This document shows, piece after piece, positions 34,142-41,770 of a stretch of DNA of 58,362 nt. The DNA comes from Comamonadaceae bacterium (GTDB lineage: Bacteria > Pseudomonadota > Gammaproteobacteria > Burkholderiales > Burkholderiaceae_C), in the NCBI GenBank assembly GCA_027486555.1, contig JAIXOX010000043.1:1-58362 (forward strand). Reading direction: 5' to 3'. Both the position numbers and the translations under genes were made by a program. Under the pieces are notes generated by a model that saw nothing but the letters and a program-made list of their open reading frames with translations, ran no database searches and was not told the origin of the DNA. The stretch's first letter is position 1. Each line of letters opens with the position of its first letter.

Positions 34142-35305
34142 TCAAGCTTCCAGTCCTTGGTGGAAAACACGTCGGGCAATGGCCGATCGGTGCACTTCTG
34201 AAGCCCCATCGTAGATGCGGAAAGGGCGCAGCAGGCGTTGAATCATCGACAGTGGCCAATCTTCGGAAATGCCCAGGGCTCCGGTGATTTGAACCGCAGA
34301 GTCAGCCACGCGGTTGACAGCCTCTGACACGAAGACCTTGGTCATGGCCGAATGGTGACGAATCGATTCACCCGCATCGAGCCTTTGGGCCGTGTCCAGC
34401 GTCATCAGGCGCGCAGCATGCAGCTCGATGTGCGCATCGGCCACCATGGCTTGGACCATCTGGTGTTCGGACACACGGGCACCATGCGACTGGCGCTCCA
34501 TCGCGTAATTTTGGGCCAGACTCATGGCGCGCGAGGACAGACCGATCAGGCGCATGCAATGAAACAAGCGGGCGCCCTCCAGTCGCAGCTGAGCATGTTC
34601 AAGGCCTTTTCCCTCTTCTCCAAGCAAAGCGTCGGCGGGCACTTCACAGTCTTGCAGGCGAATTTCGGCATGACCGCCCAAGTCAAAGGGCTCGACCGTA
34701 GGGACGTCTCGCACGATGTCAAATCCGGGCTGCTGGACATCGACCAAAAACAGGGAGGGACCTATTTCGGTGCGCGCCATGACGATGGCGAAATCAGCCA
34801 CTGATGCTGAGGTGGCAAACCATTTGTGGCCATTAAGGCGCCAGCCTCGAGTGGTGCGTTCAGCGCGGCTGCTGAGCATGCGAGGATCGGATCCAACGCC
34901 GGGGGCGGGTTCGCTCATCGCAAAGCACGAGCGCAGAGTGCCTTGCACAAGGGGGCGTAAATAGCGTTCGCGCTGCGGTGGTGTGGCCAGTGCTTCGAGT
35001 GTGGTGATGTCAGGCTGACCCGGCGCCGCACACTGCAGCGCACCTGGGCCCAGAAAACTGCGGCCCGCTGTTTCAAGGTAAGCACAACACTGCGCCCAGC
35101 TCAGGCCCAGTCCGCCATCCGCCACGGCACCACGTGGCGCGGTCAGGCCCTGCGAAACGGCCAGTGCACGCAGTTCTTGCACCAGGGCCAGGTTGTGTTC
35201 GCGTTCGTGGGCACGCCGCAGGTTTTCACGCGGAATAACTTCTTCGTCAATGAAGCGCCTGGCCCGTTCAAGCAAGACTTGCACCGATGGGGTGTGAGCG
35301 GTCAT
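34142..35305 (-). CDS. Acyl-CoA dehydrogenase
   Basis: A 387-residue FAD-dependent acyl-CoA dehydrogenase. The N-terminal helical domain is followed by the flavin signature region (CFAMSEPAPGVGSDPRML), the mid-domain HKWFATSASVADFAIVMART, and the C-terminal helical domain with QITGALGISEDWPLSMIQRLLRPFRIYDGASEVHR (in pieces). It introduces a double bond into a CoA ester, passing electrons to ETF. The start at 35305 (MTAHTPSVQVLLERAR) is preferred. Upstream in-frame codons overlap the Bug receptor gene, whose stop is eight bases away. Context: Bug receptor, dehydrogenase and ADP-forming ligase form a plausible short catabolic operon with the nitronate monooxygenase. Confidence 0.88.
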   Translation of the reverse strand: MTAHTPSVQVLLERARRFIDEEVIPRENLRRAHEREHNLALVQELRALAVSQGLTAPRGAVADGGLGLSWAQCCAYLETAGRSFLGPGALQCAAPGQPDITTLEALATPPQRERYLRPLVQGTLRSCFAMSEPAPGVGSDPRMLSSRAERTTRGWRLNGHKWFATSASVADFAIVMARTEIGPSLFLVDVQQPGFDIVRDVPTVEPFDLGGHAEIRLQDCEVPADALLGEEGKGLEHAQLRLEGARLFHCMRLIGLSSRAMSLAQNYAMERQSHGARVSEHQMVQAMVADAHIELHAARLMTLDTAQRLDAGESIRHHSAMTKVFVSEAVNRVADSAVQITGALGISEDWPLSMIQRLLRPFRIYDGASEVHRSAIARRVFHQGLEA

Positions 35306-35312
35306 GGCCTTG

Positions 35313-36266
35313 TCACTTTTTGAGCATGCGGTTGATGCGTTCCCACATCTGCAAGTCAGTGCGCATGAATTGGCTGAAGTCGGAGGTGGACAAGAAAGCG
35401 GCTTCGCCACCCGCAGTGTTCAGTCTTTCTTTGGTCTCGCTCTTTTGCAAAGATGCCTGCAACCCAGCTTCCAGTTTGCGCACAACCTCGGGTGGGGTGC
35501 CCGCTGGCGCATGCAGGCCGTACCAGGACAACACCGTGACTTCGGGAAATCCTGCTTCGGCAATGGTGGGAACCTCTGGCAGCTGGGGTGAACGGTTGGC
35601 ACTGGTGTTGGCCAGAGCGCGCAACTTGCCTGATTTGATGTGAGGATAGGCCACACTCGACGGCAAGATCCCTACCGCGAAGGTGTTCGTGATCAGGTCA
35701 ACAGCCATTGGAGGAGCACCTTTGTAGGGTATCGCGTCAAGCTTGATGCCGGTGACCTGTTTGAGGATTTCGGTGGCCATGGTTTGGGTGGTGCCCGAGC
35801 CGCCGTCACCATACTGCAGAGATGGACTGGCCTTGCGCGCCATGTCGACAAACTCACGCACATTGCGTGCTGGTGATGATGCGGGTACGCAAAGGTAGCT
35901 GGGAGACAATGAAAAACGCGCCACTGGAATGAAGTCTTTGGGTGCCCACCGGAGATTTTGTTCCAGCAATGGATTGTTGAGCAGGTAGGGTGCTGTCACC
36001 AGCAAGGTATAACCGTCAGCGCCTGCGCGTGAAACAGCTTCTGCGGCGATATTGGCGTTCGCACCAGGTCGCGCTTCAATCACGATGGGTTGCCCCAACT
36101 CCAGTCCTAGTGCCATGGCACGGGTCTGAACATCCACCACACCGCCGGCCGGGTAAGGCACGATGATTCGGATGGGTTTGACGGGATAGGCCTCTTGGGC
36201 GTGCAAGGCCTTGTAAGGCAATGCTGCAAATGCAGCCCCTGAGAGGATCATGGAACGTCTTTTCAT
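35313..36266 (-). CDS. Bug-family (TctC-like) periplasmic solute receptor
   Basis: A 317-residue Bug receptor with a signal peptide (MKRRSMILSGAAFAALPYKALHAQ). The family motif YPVKPIRIIVPYPAGGVVDV follows, then GQPIVIEARPGANANIAAE, ADGYTLLVT and LPEVPTIAEAGFP. The ATG at 36266 is chosen because AGGAG is six bases upstream; the ATG at 36272 touches the ribosome site. No cognate TctAB genes are in the window. It lies between the nitronate monooxygenase and the acyl-CoA dehydrogenase, so its ligand is probably the acid handled by these genes. Confidence 0.9.
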   Translation of the reverse strand: MKRRSMILSGAAFAALPYKALHAQEAYPVKPIRIIVPYPAGGVVDVQTRAMALGLELGQPIVIEARPGANANIAAEAVSRAGADGYTLLVTAPYLLNNPLLEQNLRWAPKDFIPVARFSLSPSYLCVPASSPARNVREFVDMARKASPSLQYGDGGSGTTQTMATEILKQVTGIKLDAIPYKGAPPMAVDLITNTFAVGILPSSVAYPHIKSGKLRALANTSANRSPQLPEVPTIAEAGFPEVTVLSWYGLHAPAGTPPEVVRKLEAGLQASLQKSETKERLNTAGGEAAFLSTSDFSQFMRTDLQMWERINRMLKK

Positions 36267-36306
36267 TGGCATCTCCTGTGGTGTTGGTTTCAGTTTTCGA
36301 AAGTGT

Positions 36307-37407
36307 TCAGCTGTTCAGGCTCTGCAGTTGTTGCATGCTCGCCTGGGTCCCTCGCATCAAGTTGGCCATGATCTCGGCCACCGTCTGTACTTCGTTGAAA
36401 TAGCCGATGCTTTGACCTGCGGGCATGTGCAACAAGGGCTCGATTTGGTGTTCATCGATGGCCCCCAGCAAATCACCCACAAGGATGTCTTGATAGGGCA
36501 TCTTCAGCGGGGTTGGCGCGTCACGGCTGGCCCATTCCTCAGACCATGCACTGCGAATCTGTCGCAGTGTTTTGCCGCTGTCAGCACGCGAGATCACCGT
36601 GTCGTCGCTGCCTGCACGCAACAGCTTGCCACGCATCGCGCTCGACATGGGGAATTCTGCCGAGGTCAGCCAGGCGGTTCCCATCCAGACACCCTGTGCG
36701 CCCATGGCCAGTGCGGCGTGGATATGCCGTCCTGTGGCGACGCCGCCGGCGGCCAGCACCGGGATGTCCCCGGCCATGTCCACGATTTGCGGTACCAACG
36801 AAAAGGTGCCAATCGTTCCTGTGTGCGCGCCGGCATCGTAGCCTTGCGCAACCAGGATATCGATGGGCTTGGCCAGTGCAGCCCGGGCATGTTTGGGTGA
36901 GCCAATCAAGGCCAGGACTTTTTTGCCACCCGCTTTAGCACGATCGATTACCTCTGCAGGAGCGCCTATGCCACAAGCCAACAGATTGGCATCTGAGCGC
37001 AGCACCGCTTCAAGTTGCTGGTCGGCCACTTCGCTAGAGCGGACAAAGCGCGAGCGCTCACCCGGCCCCGATCCTGGCGGCACCTGATATTTCTCGATGA
37101 TTCCCTGCACAAATGCGCGGTGGGCCATTGGCAATTGGTTTTCGATCGCTTCTCGGTCGTTCTGTTCGGGCATGCCATCGGGCAAGACCAGGTTTACGCC
37201 AAATGGACGGGAGCCGACTTGCTGACGAATCCATGCCAATTCGTGCTCAATCTCTTCGGGGGTGTGTCGCGTGGCGCCCAGCACGCCGAAACCACCAGCA
37301 TTGCAGATGGCAGCAACCACAACGGGGCTGTGGCAAAACCCAAAGACTGGATTGTCTATGCCCAGTTGTCGGCTCAACCGGGTTTGCAACAAAAGCTCAT
37401 GCGTCAT
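36307..37407 (-). CDS. Nitronate monooxygenase-family flavoprotein
   Basis: A 366-residue FMN-dependent enzyme of the nitronate monooxygenase/2-nitropropane dioxygenase family. Landmarks are NPVFGFCHSPVVVAAICNAGGFGVLGA at the N-terminus (in pieces), the VAQGYDAGAHTG active-site region and IPVLAAGGVATGRHIHAALAMGAQGVWMGTAWL in the FMN phosphate site. Family members oxidise alkyl nitronates or reduce quinones and enoyl compounds, and the true reaction is often uncertain. The ATG at 37407 has AGGAG five bases upstream. It is the first gene of the leftward unit and diverges from an IclR regulator. A -35 TTGACA lies at 37471-37466. Confidence 0.85.
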   Translation of the reverse strand: MTHELLLQTRLSRQLGIDNPVFGFCHSPVVVAAICNAGGFGVLGATRHTPEEIEHELAWIRQQVGSRPFGVNLVLPDGMPEQNDREAIENQLPMAHRAFVQGIIEKYQVPPGSGPGERSRFVRSSEVADQQLEAVLRSDANLLACGIGAPAEVIDRAKAGGKKVLALIGSPKHARAALAKPIDILVAQGYDAGAHTGTIGTFSLVPQIVDMAGDIPVLAAGGVATGRHIHAALAMGAQGVWMGTAWLTSAEFPMSSAMRGKLLRAGSDDTVISRADSGKTLRQIRSAWSEEWASRDAPTPLKMPYQDILVGDLLGAIDEHQIEPLLHMPAGQSIGYFNEVQTVAEIMANLMRGTQASMQQLQSLNS

Positions 37408-37465
37408 CAAAACTCCTGAATAACGGCCTGGGAGGGCTAAAAAACATGATATTTGGCGAATAATT

Positions 37466-37471
37466 TGTCAA
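37466..37471 (-). promoter_or_regulatory. -35 element of the nitronate monooxygenase promoter
   Basis: A perfect TTGACA reads leftward. The best -10 at 17-18 bases is poor (CATGTT/ATGTTT), suggesting a promoter that needs an activator. It directly touches the AT-rich palindrome at 37472-37486. Confidence 0.45.
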
Positions 37472-37486
37472 AAAATATAATATTTT
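37472..37486. promoter_or_regulatory. Candidate IclR operator (15-bp perfect palindrome)
   Basis: AAAATAT-A-ATATTTT is a perfect 7-1-7 inverted repeat in the 130-bp divergent region between the nitronate monooxygenase and the IclR gene. IclR regulators commonly bind short AT-rich palindromes. Its place just upstream of a -35 element with a weak -10 fits activation of the leftward unit, though repression of the iclR gene is equally possible. Confidence 0.45.
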
Positions 37487-37537
37487 ATTTTATGGTATGA
37501 CTATAGATCAACTGAACGGCAATATCCAGACCTATCC

Positions 37538-38359
37538 ATGCTCGACAACCCTGATATCCCAGATGAAACCTTGCCCTCAGATGGCAAGGACAAAGACCCG
37601 CGTTTTGCCTACACCCTGGCCAAAGGCCTGCAGGTGTTGCGGGCCTTCGATCCGGCCAGCCCCTTTCTTTCGAACGCTGAACTGGCTGCACGCTCCGGCA
37701 TCGCCCGGCAGACCGTGGTGCGCCTGACGCGAACGCTGGCCATGTTGGGTTACCTGCAATACCACACCGAAACCGCACGCTATCGGTTGGCAGCTGCTGT
37801 CCTGTCCTTGGGCTACCCGCTGCTGAGCCAGTTGAGCGTGCGCCAAATGGCGCGGCCGCTAATGCAAGAACTGGCCAACTTTGCCCGTGGGGCGGTGTCG
37901 ATCGCGATGCGGTCGGGCGACTCTTTGGTGATTGTGGAAAGTTGTGTGGATCACATGGGCCATGCGGGCCGACCCGATGTGGGGGCCAAGCGTGATTTTC
38001 ATGACACCTCACTGGGCATGGCTTACATCAGTTCTTCGCCGCCCCAAGAGCGCGTCGAGCTGATGGCATTGCTTGCGTTGCAACACGGCAATCAGTGGTC
38101 AATGGTGCAACAGCGTCTGGCGCATGCGCAAGCTCAGTTTGACCGGCACCATTACTGCACAGCTTTGACGCCGGGTGTGTTGATAGAAGCCGTGGCAGTG
38201 CCCTTGTGCTCGAACTTCACGGGCGAGCGGTTGGTCATGAACTGCACGGTGCCTCGTTTTGTGCTGGCCCCCGAGTCCATCGAAACCCATATCGCGCCAA
38301 GGCTGCTTCACTTGGTGCGATCACTGGAGAACACGCTGGGCGTGCGAAGTTCCCACTGA
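37538..38359 (+). CDS. IclR-family transcriptional regulator
   Basis: A 273-residue regulator. The winged helix-turn-helix is at about 28-85 (YTLAKGLQVLRAFDPASPFLSNAELAARSGIARQTVVRL, in pieces). The effector-binding GAF-like domain follows, with GSDS-like features (SIAMRSGDSLVIVE) and a C-terminal cysteine-containing LIEAVAVPLCSNFTGERLVMNC. IclR proteins in this setting sense aromatic or carboxylic acids. It is divergent from the nitronate monooxygenase unit and is followed 31 bp later by a Bug receptor gene on the same strand. It therefore probably governs both. Confidence 0.9.
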   Translation: MLDNPDIPDETLPSDGKDKDPRFAYTLAKGLQVLRAFDPASPFLSNAELAARSGIARQTVVRLTRTLAMLGYLQYHTETARYRLAAAVLSLGYPLLSQLSVRQMARPLMQELANFARGAVSIAMRSGDSLVIVESCVDHMGHAGRPDVGAKRDFHDTSLGMAYISSSPPQERVELMALLALQHGNQWSMVQQRLAHAQAQFDRHHYCTALTPGVLIEAVAVPLCSNFTGERLVMNCTVPRFVLAPESIETHIAPRLLHLVRSLENTLGVRSSH

Positions 38360-38390
38360 AAACATTAACCCATTCTTGAAGGAGACCTTG

Positions 38391-39389
38391 ATGAAAAGCA
38401 GCGCTCATTTGTCTGTCGGTTTGAATCGCCGTGCCATGGCCTTGGGTGTCATGGGCGCCATGGCAATGCCCCTTGCTGCGCAAACCGCAACGGCTTACCC
38501 CAACCGCCCGATCCGGCTCGTGGTGCCTTACGCGCCGGGGGGTGGGCTGGACACCATCATGCGTTTGCTGGCTCCCAAGTTATCGGAAATTTTGGGTCAA
38601 CCCATCACGGTCGAAAACAAGGCAGGCGGCGGCACCATGATTGCCACAGACATGGTGGCCAAGGCGGCAGGTGACGGTTACACATGGCTGGCCACGGGGG
38701 CGCCGATCTTTCTTAACCCAGCCTTGGGAATCAAGACGCCCTATGATGCCTTGCGTGATTTGGTGCCCATATCGCTGGTGGTCAACAATCCCGGCTTGCT
38801 GCTGGTCAACAACAGCTTGGGTGTTAAAGCCGTCAAGGAACTGGTGGCTCTGGATGTCACCCAAAAAGGGGGGCTGAACTACGGCAGCGCTGGTCAGGGC
38901 AGCATCACGCACCTGGGCGGCGAATTGCTCAAGTCGCGATTGAAACTGAAGATCCAACACATCCCGTTCAATGGCAGTGCCCCAGCGTTGACCAGCCTCA
39001 TGGGTGCGCAAATTCCGGTTCTTGTGGATGCCATGATCCCCTCCTTCCCGCAAGTCAAGGCAGGCAAGGTCACCGCGCTGGCCATTTTTGCCACAGAGCG
39101 TTCGCCTCTGTTGCCGGAGGTGCCCACCATGGCCGAGATGGGCTACGCCAACATGAACTTTGGCGGCACCTTTGGCCTGATGGCCCCGGCCAGCACCCCA
39201 CCCGACATCATCCAGAAGATTCATGTTGCACTGATGCAGACCTTGCAGTCGCCAGAGATGCGCAAGAATCTGGTCGACCGGGGCTTTCAGGTGATTGGCA
39301 ACACCCCGACTGAGTATGGCCAATACATCCGCCGCGAAATCGAGGTCTGGACCCAGATCGTCAAGGACAACCAAATCAAGCCCGAGTGA
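38391..39389 (+). CDS. Bug-family (TctC-like) periplasmic solute receptor
   Basis: A 332-residue Bug receptor with a twin-arginine-like signal (LNRRAMALGVMGAMAMPLAAQ). The family motif YPNRPIRLVVPYAPGGGLD is followed by GQPITVENKAGGGTM, GDGYTWLATG and LLPEVPTMAEMGYAN. The ATG at 38391 is preceded by AAGGAG eight bases upstream. It is cotranscribed with the IclR regulator, a common pairing in Burkholderiales. The 3' end meets a decayed LysR remnant on the other strand. Confidence 0.9.
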   Translation: MKSSAHLSVGLNRRAMALGVMGAMAMPLAAQTATAYPNRPIRLVVPYAPGGGLDTIMRLLAPKLSEILGQPITVENKAGGGTMIATDMVAKAAGDGYTWLATGAPIFLNPALGIKTPYDALRDLVPISLVVNNPGLLLVNNSLGVKAVKELVALDVTQKGGLNYGSAGQGSITHLGGELLKSRLKLKIQHIPFNGSAPALTSLMGAQIPVLVDAMIPSFPQVKAGKVTALAIFATERSPLLPEVPTMAEMGYANMNFGGTFGLMAPASTPPDIIQKIHVALMQTLQSPEMRKNLVDRGFQVIGNTPTEYGQYIRREIEVWTQIVKDNQIKPE

Positions 39390-39612
39390 GCGCAATGTGC
39401 TGTGCCCCCAACTGCTCCAAAGCATAAGCCGCTGACCGTTAAGGAATGTGTCCGGTGAACAATGGCTCCGCCTCCAACTTGGGTCAGTTGGGCTTGCCAT
39501 TGGGTAAGTTGAAGTCCATCTGCTTGAGCTGGAAGTTCGAATGCACAGGAGAGGCCGACAGCATGATCGCCATGTGAGGGTGTCTCTGGGCAAAACGGGC
39601 GATGCGCCGCAT
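39390..39612 (-). pseudogene. Decayed LysR (GcvA-like) effector-domain remnant
   Basis: On the minus strand a continuous frame reads MRRIARFAQRHPHMAIMLSA, continues through SNFQLKQMDFNLPNGKPN, then hits TGA at 39484-39486. It resumes as PKLEAEPLFTGHIP, hits TAA at 39439-39441, and resumes as RSAAYALEQLGAQHIALTR. This follows the effector domain of GcvA-type LysR regulators, where the equivalent segment reads roughly DxRxEDxDIAIRxGxGxWPGLEAEPLF. The TGA replaces the tryptophan codon of that motif. No DNA-binding domain remains. The remnant abuts the 3' end of the intact LysR gene on the same strand. Its right boundary is uncertain by about 20 bases. Confidence 0.65.
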
Positions 39613-40523
39613 CAAGGCCTGGCTGGCCTGAACGCCTCGGCCACAAAGTCCACAAAGGCCCGCACCCGCGCGGCCGATTTGTGCTGGGCCGGATACACCG
39701 CGTAAATGTCGGCGTCAGGCGTGTGGTGTTGCGCCAACAGTTGCACCAGTTGGCCTTGCGCCAGGTGCTCGCGAATGTCCCATTCGGCGCGCATCAGGAT
39801 GCCGTGCCCGTCCAGCGCCCATTGCACGGCGATGCTGCCGTCGTTGGTGGTCAGGTTGCCACGGGTTTTGACGGTCTCGGTTTTGCCGCTGCGCCCGCGC
39901 GTGAGCTTGATCACGCCATAGGCTTCGTCGCCTTGGCGGATGCTGATGAAGTTGTGCCCTGCCAAGTCGGCCGTGGTTTTGGGCTCGCCGTGGCGCGCGA
40001 TGTAGGCGGGCGCTGCGCAAAGCAGGCGCTGGTTGCTGGCGATCTTGCGGGCGATCACCCGGGCGTCAGGGGGCGGGCCGAAGCGGATGCACACATCAAA
40101 GGCATCGTCACTCAGCGAGGGTGGGTCCACCGACAGTTGCAACTGCACATCGACTTGCGGGTACTGCTGCACAAAGCGGCTGATCAGCGGACCGATGTGG
40201 CTGCGGCCAAAGCCCAGGGTGGCGTTCACGCGCAACAAGCCGCTGGGCGTGGATCGGCTGGCTCCGAGTTGCTCTTCCAGATCGGCCATTTCGGCCAGGA
40301 TGCTGCGGGCGTGTCGCAGCACGGTTTCACCTTCCACCGTCAGGCTCATGCGCCGCGTGGTGCGGTTGAGCAGGGGCACACCCAGGCGGGCTTCCATTTG
40401 CGACAGGCGTTTGCTGACGGCTGCCGTGGTGATGCGCATCTCGCGGGCGGCGGCGCTCAGGCTGCCGGCCATGGCCAATGCCGCAAAAAAGCCCAAATCA
40501 GCGGCTTGCAGGCGAGGTTCCAT
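39612..40523 (-). CDS. LysR-family regulator, DmlR-like
   Basis: A 303-residue LysR protein. It has an N-terminal winged helix-turn-helix (LGFFAALAMAGSLSAAAREMRITTAAVSKRLSQMEARLG, in pieces) and an effector domain of normal length. The ATG at 40523 gives the usual LysR N-terminus; upstream in-frame codons extend into the divergent promoter. It is divergent from the tartrate/D-malate dehydrogenase gene (101 bp apart), the same arrangement as dmlR-dmlA in Escherichia coli, where DmlR activates dmlA on D-malate. A perfect T-N11-A LysR box overlaps its own start codon. Confidence 0.88.
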   Translation of the reverse strand: MEPRLQAADLGFFAALAMAGSLSAAAREMRITTAAVSKRLSQMEARLGVPLLNRTTRRMSLTVEGETVLRHARSILAEMADLEEQLGASRSTPSGLLRVNATLGFGRSHIGPLISRFVQQYPQVDVQLQLSVDPPSLSDDAFDVCIRFGPPPDARVIARKIASNQRLLCAAPAYIARHGEPKTTADLAGHNFISIRQGDEAYGVIKLTRGRSGKTETVKTRGNLTTNDGSIAVQWALDGHGILMRAEWDIREHLAQGQLVQLLAQHHTPDADIYAVYPAQHKSAARVRAFVDFVAEAFRPARP

Positions 40524-40545
40524 TGTTGATCTCAGGTTAACAATG
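40521..40545. promoter_or_regulatory. LysR-type T-N11-A operator overlapping the regulator's start codon
   Basis: CATTGTT (40521-40527) and AACAATG (40539-40545) are perfect 7-bp arms around 11 bases, fitting the LysR T-N11-A rule exactly. The left arm contains the CAT that is the complement of the lysR start codon. The site should allow autorepression and, from about 80 bp upstream, activation of the divergent dehydrogenase gene. Confidence 0.65.
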
Positions 40546-40624
40546 AATTGAATTTTAGGGCGTTTCTTGAGGTCGAGGCGCAGCACAATGTCGCCATCCT
40601 TTTTCACCTTGAAGCACGACCCTC

Positions 40625-41689
40625 ATGAAAACCTACCGCATCGCCACCATCCCCGGAGACGGCATTGGCAAAGAAGTCATTCCTGCAGGCCAGCAGGTCA
40701 TGGAGGTGCTGGCCAAGGCCTGTGGCACTTTTGCTTTTGAATTTGAAAACTTTGGCTGGGGCGGCGACTACTACCGCGAGCACGGCGTGATGATGCCGGC
40801 CGATGGCCTGGACGCGCTGCGCAACAAGGACGCGATTTTGTTTGGTTCAGCCGGGGACCCGCACATCCCCGACCACATCACGCTGTGGGGCTTGCGCCTG
40901 AAGATTTGCCAGGGCTTTGACCAGTACGCCAACGTGCGCCCCACGCGCATCTTGCCTGGCATCGATGCGCCCCTGAAGCGCTGCACCCCCAAAGACCTGG
41001 ACTGGGTCATCGTGCGCGAAAACTCCGAAGGCGAATACGCCGGTGTGGGCGGGCGTGTGCACCAGGGCCACCCGATCGAGGCGGCCACCGATGTGTCCAT
41101 CATGACCCGCGCAGGCGTCGAACGCATCATGCGCTACGCCTTCAAGCTGGCGCAGTCGCGCCCCCGCAAACTGCTCACGGTGGTGACCAAGAGCAATGCT
41201 CAGCGCCACGCCATGGTGATGTGGGACGAGATCGCGCTGCAGATATCCAAAGAGTTCCCCGATGTGAAGTGGGACAAGGAACTGGTCGATGCCGCCACGG
41301 CCCGCATGGTCAATCGGCCTGCCACGCTGGATACCTTGGTTGCCACCAATTTGCATGCCGACATCTTGAGCGATTTGGCGGCCGCGCTGGCGGGCAGCTT
41401 GGGCATTGCGCCCACCGGCAACATCGACCCAGAGCGCCGCTACCCCAGCATGTTTGAGCCCATCCACGGTTCGGCCTTTGACATCATGGGCAAAGGCTTG
41501 GCCAACCCGGTCGGCACCTTCTGGTCGGTGGTCATGCTGCTGGAACACATTGGCGAGCACGACGCGGCCCAGCGTTTGATGCAGGCCGTCGAGGCCGTGA
41601 CCGCCAACCCGGCCTTGCACACCGGTGACCTGGGCGGGAAAGCCCTAACAGTCGATGTCACCCAAGCTGTATGCAAGGCCTTGGCTTGA
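40625..41689 (+). CDS. Tartrate dehydrogenase / D-malate dehydrogenase (decarboxylating)
   Basis: A 354-residue member of the isopropylmalate/isocitrate dehydrogenase superfamily. It has the N-terminal IATIPGDGIGKEV, the substrate arginines in LRLKICQGFDQYANVRPTR (in pieces), the VIVRENSEGEYAGVGG loop with the catalytic tyrosine, the lysine/aspartate metal region (DAATARMVNRPATLDTLVATNLHADILSDLAA, in pieces) and EPIHGSAFDIMGKGLANPVG. These features fit TtuC/DmlA enzymes, which oxidise tartrate to oxaloglycolate, decarboxylate meso-tartrate to D-glycerate, or turn D-malate into pyruvate and CO2 with NAD and Mn. The divergent DmlR-like regulator supports this. D-malate and tartrate activities cannot be separated by eye; the downstream glycerate kinase favours tartrate. 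Confidence 0.9.
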   Translation: MKTYRIATIPGDGIGKEVIPAGQQVMEVLAKACGTFAFEFENFGWGGDYYREHGVMMPADGLDALRNKDAILFGSAGDPHIPDHITLWGLRLKICQGFDQYANVRPTRILPGIDAPLKRCTPKDLDWVIVRENSEGEYAGVGGRVHQGHPIEAATDVSIMTRAGVERIMRYAFKLAQSRPRKLLTVVTKSNAQRHAMVMWDEIALQISKEFPDVKWDKELVDAATARMVNRPATLDTLVATNLHADILSDLAAALAGSLGIAPTGNIDPERRYPSMFEPIHGSAFDIMGKGLANPVGTFWSVVMLLEHIGEHDAAQRLMQAVEAVTANPALHTGDLGGKALTVDVTQAVCKALA

Positions 41690-41770
41690 GGCCATGATGC
41701 GCCTTGGATGTAGTTTGTCCATTTTCCAATTCAATGATTTATTGACCCCCAAGCCTTGAAAGGTATGAAC

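Noticed and set aside
39484-39486. TGA replacing tryptophan as a sign of an altered genetic code
   Set aside because: All intact genes use TGA as a stop, and this frame also contains a TAA. It is a remnant.
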